Assembly: GCA_017455435.1 (NCBI GenBank)
Contig: JAFTAU010000018.1
Location: 1-36,861 of the forward strand
Source of the DNA: Lachnospiraceae bacterium
Lineage (GTDB): Bacteria; Bacillota; Clostridia; Lachnospirales; Lachnospiraceae
Direction: 5' to 3'
Length of the DNA: 36,861 bases
Shown: positions 1 to 9,996 of the stretch, in pieces
Layout: each line of letters begins with the position of its first letter
Numbering within the stretch: the stretch's first letter is position 1
The notes under the pieces: generated by a model
The model's input: the letters and a program-made list of their open reading frames with translations, nothing else
Databases searched by the model: none
Told to the model about the DNA's origin: nothing
Program-made: the position numbers and the translations under genes

Positions 1-1399
1 CGACAATCGGGGACTCCATGTCAACCATGGTGCTGCTGACATTCGGTTTCAGATGCCATGCTCCGTAGCCGCCGGCATTTCCCTGATTTGGCTTTTTGAC
101 CCATACGCCGAAGGGGTAAGCCACGTTGCCGTTATCGCCCTCATCAAATGAGAACTGAATACCCGTGTCCGAACCGGCAATGTAACGGAATTTGAAGATT
201 GCCGAGTTCGAAGGAGAGGTGGCGGTATAGGTAAAGGTGTTGCTGCCGTGGATGTTGTATTCGGTAGAAGGCAGGGCGGAGCCGTTCTTTCTCAGATCCG
301 AATAGCCTATTTCATCATAAACATCATAGGTGGTCTCGGTGGAAATATGTGATTCCGCATCAAGAGTACTAAACTTAACGCTATGATAACTATAGGTAGA
401 AAGATCGCTTTCATCCAGCTCGATAACGCCGTAGCCTCTTACAGATTCACTTCCGTAGTTAAAATAGGTCATTCCGGGAACCGCAGTCAGGTTGATTCCG
501 TCATAGGTACCCGTATAATCGTTCAGATGGTCATGTCCGGTAAAGACGCCAAGAACGCTCTGCATGGATTTAAGCGTATCAAACTCGCCGTTGTTGCAGT
601 TTGCAGGGCAGGGGTTCGGAAACTCACCAAGGTAACCGGTAGCGTTGGAATTCAGCTCCTTTAAATAGGTCTTGCCGCCGTAGTTCCTTGAACCGTTGGC
701 GTTCTCCACCAGGAGATTGTAATTTTCCGGCATGGGAATATGCTGGAAAACAAGGGAACTGATATCCGGATCGTTGTTTGCGGTAAGCCAGGCAAGCTGG
801 TCGGACTGAACGCTTCCGTAACCGCTGCTCGTATTAAGAGGATTCTGATAAGCGTTTGAGTCCACCATGAACAGATTAAAAGCAACGCTATTGCTGCCTG
901 ATGCGTAAATCGGTATCTTGCAGGTGCCGGTACCATAAATAGTCGGGTCGGCATCTACGGTGCGGCAGTCGCCTATGGACTGATATACAGCAAGCATAGC
1001 TTCTTTGTCCGTGCGCTGTCCGCTGTAATAGCTCTGATCGTCGTGATTACCGAATACAAAAGCATAAGGAACGCCCGCCTCTACTACAGGGCCCAGTATC
1101 TGCTCAAGGCTTCTTCGGAAATCCACTTCCGGATCCTTGATATTCTGTTCGGTATTGTCGCCCAGAAATACGACCAGATCCGGATCCTCGCGATCTATTG
1201 CCTGTTCCATGATGCGAATGACACGCTGGTGAACAGGGAACTGATCCTGAACGTCTGAAAAAATAACAATCTTGAAGTCGCCGTTGGCGTCAAACTTCAG
1301 GTCGTTTCCCGCTGCATTTACCGTGACGGGAAACTCACCGACAGTAGCAAGGATACAAAGTGAAAGTATCATCGCCATAATTTTTCTGAATTTTCGCAT
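1..1399 (-). CDS. Secreted calcineurin-like metallophosphoesterase with C-terminal repeat module (C-terminus off window)
   Basis: The start codon is at 1399 behind AAAGGAG and the frame stays open to the window edge, so 466 residues are visible and the C-terminus is missing. A signal peptide covers residues 1-30. The phosphoesterase domain (about 40-345) shows the metal-binding motifs in order: SDVQD (D49), GDN (80-82), GNHD (117-120), QH (H220) and GHDH (288-291). The DxQ in place of DxH in the first motif is a variant. From about residue 357 it enters a module that starts YDVYDEIGYSDL and matches the repeats of the upstream dockerin protein. The signal peptide and leader DNA also resemble that neighbour, so the two genes share ancestry by duplication at their 5' ends. 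It is probably the last or a late gene of the minus-strand glycan operon. Hydrolysis of phosphate esters or phosphodiesters outside the cell is known for the fold; the substrate is unknown. Confidence 0.85.
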   Translation of the reverse strand, partial: MRKFRKIMAMILSLCILATVGEFPVTVNAAGNDLKFDANGDFKIVIFSDVQDQFPVHQRVIRIMEQAIDREDPDLVVFLGDNTEQNIKDPEVDFRRSLEQILGPVVEAGVPYAFVFGNHDDQSYYSGQRTDKEAMLAVYQSIGDCRTVDADPTIYGTGTCKIPIYASGSNSVAFNLFMVDSNAYQNPLNTSSGYGSVQSDQLAWLTANNDPDISSLVFQHIPMPENYNLLVENANGSRNYGGKTYLKELNSNATGYLGEFPNPCPANCNNGEFDTLKSMQSVLGVFTGHDHLNDYTGTYDGINLTAVPGMTYFNYGSESVRGYGVIELDESDLSTYSYHSVKFSTLDAESHISTETTYDVYDEIGYSDLRKNGSALPSTEYNIHGSNTFTYTATSPSNSAIFKFRYIAGSDTGIQFSFDEGDNGNVAYPFGVWVKKPNQGNAGGYGAWHLKPNVSSTMVDMESPIV

Positions 1400-1503
1400 A
1401 TCAAATCTCCTTTCGGAAATACTTCCTGCGCGTGGCAGGTTTAAAAGGTGGTTATATAAAAAGCCTGAAAATCAGAGCTTAATTGCTTTCTTTATCCGTA
1501 GAA

Positions 1504-1533
1504 GCCTTTTGGGGCATTTCTGCCCCAAAAGGC
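1504..1533 (-). terminator. Perfect 13-bp hairpin between the dockerin gene and the phosphoesterase gene
   Basis: GCCTTTTGGGGCA (1504-1516), a TTTC loop and TGCCCCAAAAGGC (1521-1533) form a perfect stem. It lies 42 bp downstream of the dockerin gene stop. On the minus strand it is not followed by a clean U tract, so it may be a weak or partial terminator, or an mRNA-stabilising structure that sets expression of the two secreted proteins apart. Confidence 0.55.
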
Positions 1534-1574
1534 ATTTGCAAATTGCTTAAACTGCTTAAATTACTCTTTGATTA

Positions 1575-4500
1575 TCAGTTGTATCTGTTCGCGAGAGCAG
1601 TCAATGCTGAATAATCTGAGGTACCACCGTTAAAGAAGCTGTAAACAGCCTTCGCGGTAGGCTTGGCGACATAACGGTTAGATGAAGCGTCGCCTGAGTA
1701 GAACAGGCCGTAGCCTGATTCACAGAGAGTCTGACCGACCGACGTCGAAATATCGGCAATCTTGTAAATAAATACTGTGTCGATGAAGGTCAGATCCGTG
1801 TTGATCTTGCTAAGCGCCAGAGTCAAAATACCGCCGGCAGTGGTTTCATTACGAGGAGCACCATCGCCGTGATATGAGGACACACCGGTTTCGGTAAGCC
1901 ATACAGGGGCTCCGCCGTCCTTGTGACTCTTTATTATCGAATAAGCGCTGTTAAGTCTCGACGCAAAGGCATTGATCTTTGTTGCGGGATTATTGTCAGT
2001 AAACTCAGGATACAGATGGAGGTTAACAATCGTAAAGTAATTATCAACGTTGACATCTCCTACGGTATGTCCGGCAGGATAGCCGCCGCTCTCGATTGCA
2101 TCATAGAGTGCGTCGAGGAAGGTATTCTGAACTATCGAAGCATCCGCAACCGAAATGGAAGGAGTAGTCACCTGATTTCTGCTGTCCACTGCCTTAACAG
2201 CCTTTGAAATATGCCAGCAGATGTCAGCCATGATACGGGCCTTTTCATCAACGGTATATTTGTGAGAAGCCTGCTGCGCAGCACTTGCATCCCAAGGGAT
2301 TCCGGGCTTTTCAATTCTCTTGTCGGAGAGGTTAATCTCGTTGTAAGGCTCGAAATACTTGATTTCCGGAACTTCTGCCGCCAATGCGCCGAATGCAGCC
2401 GCATTTACAGTAAGCCAATCAAGGTAGTTTTCGGGATCAGTCGTGGGATCCGGCACAGTATTTGCATGATTCGTCGTTCCATTATAGTAATCATAAGGAA
2501 GCAGGAAGCAGTCAGATACATAGAGGATCTTGTCGATTCCCTGCGCCTTCAGTGCAGCTACCATAGACTTGAGCTCAGCCATCTTGTCGCTGTATACGCC
2601 TACGCCGTTTGAGCTGGTGGCATAATACAGATTTCTGATAGGCATGCTGAGACGGTATGCGTCAGCTCCCAGAGTGGCGGATGCGTCAGCAATATATGCC
2701 GCCGTCTTGGTTGAATCTTCTAACAGGTGTTCCTGAGTGCCGAGAACCAGAGCAGACGATCTCGAATAAGTGTCCGAGGTGGTATGCGCAAGATACAGCT
2801 TCAGCTCTATGAGGTCAAGAAGGTTCACTGAACCGTCACTGTTAAAGTCCGCGATTCCCGCGGGCAGCTCGCTGAGACCAAGCGTTCCAACCAGAATCTT
2901 TCTGAGCAGAATAACGTCGCCGCTGTTTACGATGCCGTCATCGTCAAAGTCGCCGCTTATGCCCTGATGTCCGTTGGGAAGAGGCTCTTTGTATGCGCTG
3001 ACAACATTGCCGCTGGAACCCCAGAAGGTCATAATAATCTCTCCTGCCAGTACGTTGCAGACAGTGCTTTCGGGATTGGAGGTGTAGTCTCCGTTTGCGT
3101 CAACCACATTGGCCGCAACATAGTCTTCGGCAATAAGTACATCGTCAATCTTTAAGTATAGATAATACTTGCCTACCATGGAAGGAGCGCCTGTCTTGAT
3201 CTTCAGTCTTCCGTACTCGACATTATGCTTGGTGCCCGGTGTGATAGCAGTTGCCAAATCTATCTTAGTACCATAGCCGGGTTTTAACCACATTTCTCCG
3301 TTATCATGTCCTTCACTGGGAGCATACATCCATGCGCCGAACATGTATTCCATCGCGGTAGCAGACGTCTTTTCAAAGGACATCTGGAAATTTGCCGATG
3401 AACCGACTTTCCAGCGATATTTGAAGATTGCGGAACCGGAAGCAGAAGTGGGCGTGTAACCAAATACAGTAGCTCCGGACATATTGGTTCCGGTGTCACT
3501 TACGGGATCTCCGTTCAGAGTCAGATCTTCGTATCCAATCTCATCATAGTCCTCATAGGTTACAGGAATAGGTGTAGCAGATATTATGTTGCCTGAATAA
3601 CTCGAATTAAAACGCAACTGCTCGGTGAACGTTCCTGTACCGTTCTTATATGAGGAACCGTCAGCGGCCACGCCATCATAATAGTAAGAAGAAACCAGTT
3701 CACCATCAACCTTCAGAAATACGTAATACTGGTTCCTGTGGAAACCGTTTACAACCTTAAGGCGTCCGTACTCAATATCGTATGAATTGCCGGCAACGAT
3801 GGGCGTATCCATCTGTACAATAGTAGAATTGTTTGACGGATCTATATGCCACGCACCGTTTGCGCCTGCGGCAGCGCCCAGACCGGCAAATCCGGGATTC
3901 TTAACGGCAAGACAGAACGGATATGCGCTTCCTGCCCACGCATCGAAATAGAATACGTATTTAGCAGTCGCGCCTGCTGTCCAGCGATACTTAAGAACGG
4001 CAGAATGTGTTGGTGACGTGACATTGTATTTAAGTTTTCTGTCAGTTCCTAAATCTATGCCTGCTTCCGGAAGAGTGCTACTGCTGTTGTAATCGAGCAT
4101 GTCGTAATAGGTAACTGTATCATAATCATAGTATCTCTCGACCTCAGGAATATAGGTGATCTTTGATGAGCCACCGTCTCCCCAGACCGTAATAAATACT
4201 TTGTTGGATATGGTACAGGCAACTGAACCGGGGTTAGAGGTGTAATTACCGCTTCCGTTTACAACGTTTGCAGCGACATAGTCCTCTGCAACAAGTTCGC
4301 CGTCCATCTTAAAGTATACGTGATATTTGTTCTTGTTGGGGCCGGTTTTTACCTTCAAACGAGCAAACTCGATGTCATAGGTATTGCCGGTAGTGATGGC
4401 TGTGGGAAGACCTGCTTTGGTACTTTCGCTGTAACCGGGTCTCAGCCATATGTATCCATTGGTATAAGTTGAGTCAGGAGTATAGACCTGAACACCGAAC

Positions 4501-5990
4501 ATATACTCAAAGCCGCTTTCTCCAAGCGTATCAAAGGCGAGCTGCATATTTGTGCCTGTAACCGGTTTCCAGCGGAATTTCAGTAAGGCAGATCCGGATG
4601 CAGATGTCTTATCGTAAGTATATACGCTGTTTGAAGGGCGAACTTCTTCGGCAAGAGGACTTCCGCTGCTGAGCAGGTCGTAATACATTACTTCGTCATA
4701 ATCATAATAGGTTTCAGGCTCGGGAATGGCAGATAATATGTTTCCGGCTGCACTCGTATTAAAACGCAGCTGATTGGTGAACGATCCAGCTGATGAACCG
4801 CCGGTGTATGTACCGTCATTATTCACGGTAGCGAGGTAATATGAATAAATCATATTACCATCGACCTTGAGATATACTAAATATTGATTCTTATATTTAC
4901 CGTTAGCAACCTTAAGCCTGGCGAACTCAATATCGTATGAATTGCCGGCGACAATGGGCGAATCCATCTGAACGATGGTCGAGTCTTTGTTCGGAGCTAC
5001 ATGCCATGCACCGTTTTCGCCAGCAGCTTTGCCCAGACCGCTGTATCCGGGATTCTTAACGACAAAGCAGAACGGATATGCGCTTCCTCCCCACGCATCA
5101 AAATAGAATGCGAACCTCGGAGTACTGCCTGCTGTCCAGCGGAACTTAAGAATGGCAGAATGTGTTGCTGACGTAACATCGTATTTAAGCTTTCTGTCTG
5201 TACCTAAATCCAGACCACCGCTCGGAACACTACTACCGCTATTATAATCGAGTATATCGTAATAAGTTACTTCGTCATAATCATAGTATCTCTGAGCCTC
5301 GGGAGTTTCGGTAATCCTTGCTGCATTTCCGCTGTCTCCCCAGATCGACATAAATATCTTGTTAGAAATGGTACAGACAGTAGAACCGGGATTAGATGTG
5401 TATTCTCCGTATTCGTTTACAACATCTGCAGCAACGTAAGACTCAGAAATGAGCTCGCCGTTCATCTTAAGGTATACGTAATACTTTCCGGTATTTGTAC
5501 CGGTAGCAACTTTCAGACGGGCAAATTCGATATCGTAGGTATCGCCGGCAGCGAAAGGTTCGGAAAGAGCTACGCTCGTGCTGTTACTGTAGCCGGGTCT
5601 CATCCATGTACGTCCGTTAGGGTAAGTGGGATTTTCGCCGGTATCAGGCTTATAAATCTGAACGCCGAACATATACGCAAATTTGGCCTCATTTCCACGC
5701 GTATCAAACCCGAACTGCATCTCCGTATTTGCAGCCGGTTTTAAGCGGAATTTCAGTATCGTCGATCCGGATTCGGATGTCTGATCGAAGGTATATACGC
5801 TGCTCGAAGGCCGGACTTCATCGGCGAGCATATTTCCGCCGCTGCGCAGGTCGTAATATGTGACTACATCGTAATCCTCATACGTTTCACCTGCGGGCGG
5901 AGCCGCATCGACTGTCATCGGAATATCAGCGACAGTGGCAGTGACAACTATTGAAAGTATCAATGCCAAAACTCTTTTGAATTTCTTCAT
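1575..5990 (-). CDS. Secreted dockerin protein: five sandwich-like repeats, type I dockerin, clan GH-A-type glycosidase domain
   Basis: The protein has 1471 residues. The chosen ATG at 5990 has AAAGGAG 7 nt upstream and starts a signal peptide (1-30); a start 13 codons earlier lacks these. Five repeats of about 192-199 residues follow (37-235, 236-428, 429-620, 621-812, 813-about 1005). They alternate: 1 and 3 are alike (type A), 2 and 4 are alike (type B, with LGTDRKLKY and FYFDAW), and 5 is an outlying A type. A dockerin (about 1013-1070) has two Ca-binding loops, DFDDDGIVNSGD and DFNSDGSVNLLD. The C-terminal barrel (about 1080-1471) has a candidate acid/base E1218 in EPYNEI and nucleophile E1367 in WLTETG, and aligns with the glycosidase lipoprotein encoded just upstream. 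A dockerin in the middle of the chain is less usual than a terminal one. It probably acts on complex glycans outside the cell, docked to a cohesin not seen here. The repeats may bind carbohydrate, but that is inference. Confidence 0.85.
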   Translation of the reverse strand: MKKFKRVLALILSIVVTATVADIPMTVDAAPPAGETYEDYDVVTYYDLRSGGNMLADEVRPSSSVYTFDQTSESGSTILKFRLKPAANTEMQFGFDTRGNEAKFAYMFGVQIYKPDTGENPTYPNGRTWMRPGYSNSTSVALSEPFAAGDTYDIEFARLKVATGTNTGKYYVYLKMNGELISESYVAADVVNEYGEYTSNPGSTVCTISNKIFMSIWGDSGNAARITETPEAQRYYDYDEVTYYDILDYNSGSSVPSGGLDLGTDRKLKYDVTSATHSAILKFRWTAGSTPRFAFYFDAWGGSAYPFCFVVKNPGYSGLGKAAGENGAWHVAPNKDSTIVQMDSPIVAGNSYDIEFARLKVANGKYKNQYLVYLKVDGNMIYSYYLATVNNDGTYTGGSSAGSFTNQLRFNTSAAGNILSAIPEPETYYDYDEVMYYDLLSSGSPLAEEVRPSNSVYTYDKTSASGSALLKFRWKPVTGTNMQLAFDTLGESGFEYMFGVQVYTPDSTYTNGYIWLRPGYSESTKAGLPTAITTGNTYDIEFARLKVKTGPNKNKYHVYFKMDGELVAEDYVAANVVNGSGNYTSNPGSVACTISNKVFITVWGDGGSSKITYIPEVERYYDYDTVTYYDMLDYNSSSTLPEAGIDLGTDRKLKYNVTSPTHSAVLKYRWTAGATAKYVFYFDAWAGSAYPFCLAVKNPGFAGLGAAAGANGAWHIDPSNNSTIVQMDTPIVAGNSYDIEYGRLKVVNGFHRNQYYVFLKVDGELVSSYYYDGVAADGSSYKNGTGTFTEQLRFNSSYSGNIISATPIPVTYEDYDEIGYEDLTLNGDPVSDTGTNMSGATVFGYTPTSASGSAIFKYRWKVGSSANFQMSFEKTSATAMEYMFGAWMYAPSEGHDNGEMWLKPGYGTKIDLATAITPGTKHNVEYGRLKIKTGAPSMVGKYYLYLKIDDVLIAEDYVAANVVDANGDYTSNPESTVCNVLAGEIIMTFWGSSGNVVSAYKEPLPNGHQGISGDFDDDGIVNSGDVILLRKILVGTLGLSELPAGIADFNSDGSVNLLDLIELKLYLAHTTSDTYSRSSALVLGTQEHLLEDSTKTAAYIADASATLGADAYRLSMPIRNLYYATSSNGVGVYSDKMAELKSMVAALKAQGIDKILYVSDCFLLPYDYYNGTTNHANTVPDPTTDPENYLDWLTVNAAAFGALAAEVPEIKYFEPYNEINLSDKRIEKPGIPWDASAAQQASHKYTVDEKARIMADICWHISKAVKAVDSRNQVTTPSISVADASIVQNTFLDALYDAIESGGYPAGHTVGDVNVDNYFTIVNLHLYPEFTDNNPATKINAFASRLNSAYSIIKSHKDGGAPVWLTETGVSSYHGDGAPRNETTAGGILTLALSKINTDLTFIDTVFIYKIADISTSVGQTLCESGYGLFYSGDASSNRYVAKPTAKAVYSFFNGGTSDYSALTALANRYN

Positions 5991-6045
5991 AAGTAATCTC
6001 CTTTCAGAAAGATTCAAATATAATAGCAACTATATTAAACTAAGC

Positions 6046-7287
6046 CTAATTAGGCATAAGTTCCGGACAGTATTTGTAAAGCGGCGATACGTCTTCCGTT
6101 TTGTGAATATACTTGTAGAACGAAATCGCAACCGGCTTCGGGCAACTCGGCTTTTCGGGGTCTCCACGGGCCGTGAACAGTCCGAAGTTGTCTTCGGAGG
6201 TGTCTACCGAATAGCCGTAATAATCGGTCAGCATATACAGGAACACCGCTTCAAAGTAAGGCATCTTTTCATCGAACATTTCAAGAAGCGCTGTCATATT
6301 TTCGCCGTTCATGATTTCCTGGGCTTCGTTATCGTGGTCAGTGAAGCCCCATTCGGTGAGCAGAGCGGGCTTTCCGGCATCATTGTGACGCTCACAGGCT
6401 TTGTAGAAATTGTCACAGTGCTCCAGATAATCTTCTGTGGTAGTGCTGCCCAGATATGCGTGGAAGTTTATGCAGTCAAAATAGTGGTCGGGATCCGTAT
6501 CCGAATATTCCTCCAGGAAGGGGTGTGCTCCGGATTCTATGGCCTCATAAAGCAGATCCAGGACTTCTTCTCCCTCTCCGCGTCCGGCAAAACCGGGCGT
6601 AGTTACCTGCATATCGGGAGCCACTTCTTTTACTTCTTTGCGGATATAGTACAGGACATCGGCTATCATGTGCGCCTTGTCGGGCATACTGTATGCGTAT
6701 CCGTCGTCCAGTCCCCACTGATGGCCCTGCTTTGTGAAAATATTCGCGCCTGCTATATCGGGCTCATTGATAGGCTCGATATAATCAATCTCCGGGAATT
6801 CCTCGGCTATCATTCCCCATGCTTTTGCGGTGAGCTTAATCCAGCGGCTGTACATATCCTTTTCAACTGCGGGATCCGGAACTACGCCGGAGGATGTCAC
6901 GATATATCCGGTAGGATAAATGGAGGAATCGCTAACCGCAGCGAATGTAGTAACTCCTACCGCAGTCATTTTTTCGATGATCTGATGAACGATCTGCTTA
7001 AAGCCTTCTTTAAATATAGGGGTGTCGTTCTCTCCGACGGTAAACATGGAGTCGAGCGGCGTGCTGAGACGGTAGCAGGTAACTCCCAGCAGTCCCGTCA
7101 TTTCTACCACGTAATCCATAGTGGAACTGGGATCCATGGCGCGCTGCTCATAAATATGGGCGTTTAAGCCGTATTCAAGCGGCGCCTTTCGCTCTGTTAT
7201 CGGAGAATCGGAATTCTGACCTCCGTCACAGCCAAAGGTGCAAACAACAAGCAAAGATGCAAGAAAAGCGGCAATTATTCTTTTCAT
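6046..7287 (-). CDS. Clan GH-A-type glycoside hydrolase, probable lipoprotein
   Basis: This 413-residue protein begins with a hydrophobic signal and a Cys at 20 (TFGC) followed by a polar linker, consistent with a lipoprotein although the lipobox is not ideal. The barrel shows the two clan A glutamates: acid/base E175 in IEPINEPD and nucleophile E312 in LLTEWGF. It is a paralogue of the C-terminal domain of the dockerin protein: both share YRLS near the start, VPDP, PEI-Y-EP-NE, VTTP and an LYEAIESG/LYDAIESG block. Its ATG overlaps the stop of the upstream surface protein (ATGA, 4 bp), so translation is coupled. The GH family (GH39, GH5 or another) and substrate cannot be fixed by eye. The pairing suggests a cell-attached and a released form of the same activity. 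Confidence 0.82.
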   Translation of the reverse strand: MKRIIAAFLASLLVVCTFGCDGGQNSDSPITERKAPLEYGLNAHIYEQRAMDPSSTMDYVVEMTGLLGVTCYRLSTPLDSMFTVGENDTPIFKEGFKQIVHQIIEKMTAVGVTTFAAVSDSSIYPTGYIVTSSGVVPDPAVEKDMYSRWIKLTAKAWGMIAEEFPEIDYIEPINEPDIAGANIFTKQGHQWGLDDGYAYSMPDKAHMIADVLYYIRKEVKEVAPDMQVTTPGFAGRGEGEEVLDLLYEAIESGAHPFLEEYSDTDPDHYFDCINFHAYLGSTTTEDYLEHCDNFYKACERHNDAGKPALLTEWGFTDHDNEAQEIMNGENMTALLEMFDEKMPYFEAVFLYMLTDYYGYSVDTSEDNFGLFTARGDPEKPSCPKPVAISFYKYIHKTEDVSPLYKYCPELMPN

Positions 7288-9983
7288 TTTTTATTTCCCC
7301 TTTTCTTTACCGACATGGCGATAATGACGCCGAGCAAAGCAAGTATTACTGCTCCGATGACGGAATACATAACAATGAATAATGTAGGCAGAGAGCGTGT
7401 CTCTTCGACTTCTACGGGCGCTGCAGCGGCTCTTTCGGCCTTTTCCTGCCAGAAGTCCGTGTCATTCGGATCCTGCTCGTAGCTAACGGCCTCGGCCTTG
7501 TAGGTATCGTCAAGCGAATACACCTGTACGTCGTCTATTGCAGCATCGTCGGATGTCCATTTCAGGACTCCCTTTTCTACGGGTTGCTCAAAGGTGTATT
7601 CCACTATGGGTGTGGCAAATTTGTCACCGGGTTCGTAAATCCCCTTTGCGCTCAGGGACAGACCGTCATACTGCAGAATCATCTGAAGATTCATCTGTCC
7701 GTATTCTGAAAGCCCGTATTCCGATACGTCAAATTCCGCTGTCTTTCCGCCGTCATTAACTGTAACCGTCCTGAGGTCTTCGGATAAGGTCAGGGTCTTG
7801 TTATCGGCGAAGCTGACGGTCAGATCCGATCCGGCGCCCAGGAGGGTGAAGTTTGCAATATAGTATCTGTTCTCAGCTTTCGTGGACAGACTGCCCTTTG
7901 AAAGGTGCATGGCGCCGTCCTGAAGCTGCGTGGTTCCTTCGGTAAGGAGTTTGTCCGAAATGGTTTCGGATCCAAAGCTTTCGCGCAGGGCGATAGCGGA
8001 ATCTCCCGTAGCCTCGGGAGCTATGTTTGTCAGTTTGTAATTGAAGATATCGAAGGACAGACCGGTAACTCCGAAAACAGAGACGAATCCGGCGGTATTC
8101 ACATCCGGAATAACCGCGCGACAGATGCCGAGCTGTGAAATATCTTCGCTTTCTTCTTTAAAATAAACGTATACCGTGCGGTTTTTGGCAACGAACATGA
8201 AATTGTATTTCGTTTCCTGATCCTTGTAGAAATGGTAGCCGTCCAGTATCTGTGCTTTTGAGCCGTCCTCAAAGGAGCAGAGATTCGTGCTCATCTGGGT
8301 GCAGGGGTCAGTGCCCCAGGCATAATACTCAAAGTAAATGCTGCTATAGAGATCCGGAATGGACGCGTAGGATTCCTTTCCGAAATTCACACCGAACCAC
8401 TGGCTGTTCTTTCCCTCTGATACCATTCTGAGGTCAAACTGAAGGATGAAATCGGTGTAGGGCTGCTTGGGACCGAAGGAGCTGTATGAGCCGGCGTTCT
8501 CAAAATAGAGTGACGGTTCCGGAGTAAAAGCTCCCTTGGGACGAAGCGAAACGCCGGGGCCCATGTAGTAGGTGCGGTCACTGATGTAATACTCTTCAAA
8601 TCCGTCGGGAGTCAGCTTGATGCCGCCAAAATCATTTGACAGATCCGGCTCCGCACAGTCAGTATAGGTATTCTGTATTAATTTTACCTCGTCAAGCCTG
8701 GCGTCAGCCGCGGATGCGCCGTCGAGGGAGTAATTGCAGATTCCCCAATAACCGTCATACCTCACGCCGGAAAAACCGAATCTAATCTCGCCGATGACTA
8801 CATCGAGGGTATTGTCGCCGTTTATTGTTATGTCAAAGCCGACAGCGGTATCGTCTATATTCAGCGCGCTGTTCGGAATGAGATTGTCTCCGGCGTCCGC
8901 AGGGCTGCCGTTTTTAATAATATTTACCGCCGCAGACCTGTCATCGTAGGCGCTGACGCCGATGATGGTGGCAGTGCTCAGATCTCCCGCCGACTCCGCA
9001 CCCAGATACAGACCGTATACAGCGTTCTCGCTGAGCTCTTTTATGTGCGTCTTGAAGGATAATTCATAAGGTCTGCTTACGCGGCTCTCGGAAACCAAAG
9101 GCATGGCGGATGTGATTACGTCGCCGGCCTTTTTGAATTCGGGACCTGCGCTGCGGGCTATGAAAACTTCTGATCTTGTAAAGCGGGCCTCGTTGATGTG
9201 CCAGAAGCTGTCTCCCGCGGGCTCGTCGCCGTAGGTCAGGCTGCTGTTTTCGAAATTGTCTGAAAAGGCGACGTTATCGGGGCTGTCATATACCTTAAAA
9301 TCTCTGATGTTGAAGACCTCATTCATACCTCCCCACATGCAGAAATGCCCGTTCGGATGACTCATGCGAACGGTGGTGCCGAAATCCGTCGTGAATATGG
9401 GTTTTCCTTCTTCCAGTATCTCAAAAGTAACACGGAAATCGTTTCCCGATACCTTTTCGAGGGTAACGGCAAAATCAGTGGTCTTGCCGGCTACAAGCGC
9501 ATCACTGAGAGCATGGTTTCCGAGGGATTTCCAACTGTCCATGCCGCCCATTTCGTACATGGCAACGACGCCCCTGGCTATACTCAGGTTAAAATCGTAG
9601 CCGGATACGGTTGTCTTTTCGTCTGCGCCGCCGAATCCGCAGTATATGAAGCCGTCGTTCGACTGAAGCATATCAATCGAGAAGGTAAATCTGCTGTAGC
9701 TTTCGGGCTTGTAGGCGCAGAGTACGAGCGCCGAGCCGTAATGGTAAGCGCCGGTGAAATGCATCCCGAAGGAATCCGTCGCTACGGAAACGTTTTCACT
9801 GGTGAAGGAGGGCTCCAGAGCTCCGGAATAGAAGTGTTCATCCAGCACGGTGACCTTGTTCTGTCCGTCCGGCTCGCCTTTTATTATGACTCCCTGTGCA
9901 AGCGCAGGCGTAGCCAAGGACAGTATCATTACGATACTGACGACAGCGGATATAAATGATCCTGCGAACTTGCGAATACTCAT
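7284..9983 (-). CDS. Membrane-anchored surface protein with several LamG/concanavalin-like domains
   Basis: The 899-residue product has a signal peptide (1-29, cleavage after ALA), a long extracellular part rich in beta-strand patterns, and a C-terminal membrane helix (about 868-890) followed by KKRGNKK, so it is an integral surface protein with a short cytosolic tail. At least three or four segments look like laminin-G/DUF1080-type jelly-roll domains, each with an opening F-NFE/ESFG-type motif, a central F-F--R or YELSFKT strand and a closing V-D--KVY-like strand. No catalytic motif was recognised. It starts 13 bp after the MalF-type permease stop, with its ribosome site (AAGGAGA) overlapping that region, and is coupled to the glycosidase lipoprotein. 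A role in binding the polysaccharide near the transporter is inferred from position. Confidence 0.72.
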   Translation of the reverse strand: MSIRKFAGSFISAVVSIVMILSLATPALAQGVIIKGEPDGQNKVTVLDEHFYSGALEPSFTSENVSVATDSFGMHFTGAYHYGSALVLCAYKPESYSRFTFSIDMLQSNDGFIYCGFGGADEKTTVSGYDFNLSIARGVVAMYEMGGMDSWKSLGNHALSDALVAGKTTDFAVTLEKVSGNDFRVTFEILEEGKPIFTTDFGTTVRMSHPNGHFCMWGGMNEVFNIRDFKVYDSPDNVAFSDNFENSSLTYGDEPAGDSFWHINEARFTRSEVFIARSAGPEFKKAGDVITSAMPLVSESRVSRPYELSFKTHIKELSENAVYGLYLGAESAGDLSTATIIGVSAYDDRSAAVNIIKNGSPADAGDNLIPNSALNIDDTAVGFDITINGDNTLDVVIGEIRFGFSGVRYDGYWGICNYSLDGASAADARLDEVKLIQNTYTDCAEPDLSNDFGGIKLTPDGFEEYYISDRTYYMGPGVSLRPKGAFTPEPSLYFENAGSYSSFGPKQPYTDFILQFDLRMVSEGKNSQWFGVNFGKESYASIPDLYSSIYFEYYAWGTDPCTQMSTNLCSFEDGSKAQILDGYHFYKDQETKYNFMFVAKNRTVYVYFKEESEDISQLGICRAVIPDVNTAGFVSVFGVTGLSFDIFNYKLTNIAPEATGDSAIALRESFGSETISDKLLTEGTTQLQDGAMHLSKGSLSTKAENRYYIANFTLLGAGSDLTVSFADNKTLTLSEDLRTVTVNDGGKTAEFDVSEYGLSEYGQMNLQMILQYDGLSLSAKGIYEPGDKFATPIVEYTFEQPVEKGVLKWTSDDAAIDDVQVYSLDDTYKAEAVSYEQDPNDTDFWQEKAERAAAAPVEVEETRSLPTLFIVMYSVIGAVILALLGVIIAMSVKKRGNKK

Positions 9984-9996
9984 AGCATCTCTCTCC

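Noticed and set aside
5935..7167. Long plus-strand open frame of about 410 codons opposite the glycosidase lipoprotein
   Set aside because: It lies antisense to a gene with clear catalytic motifs, has no ribosome site and gives a Phe/Ile/Cys-rich product with no domain pattern.
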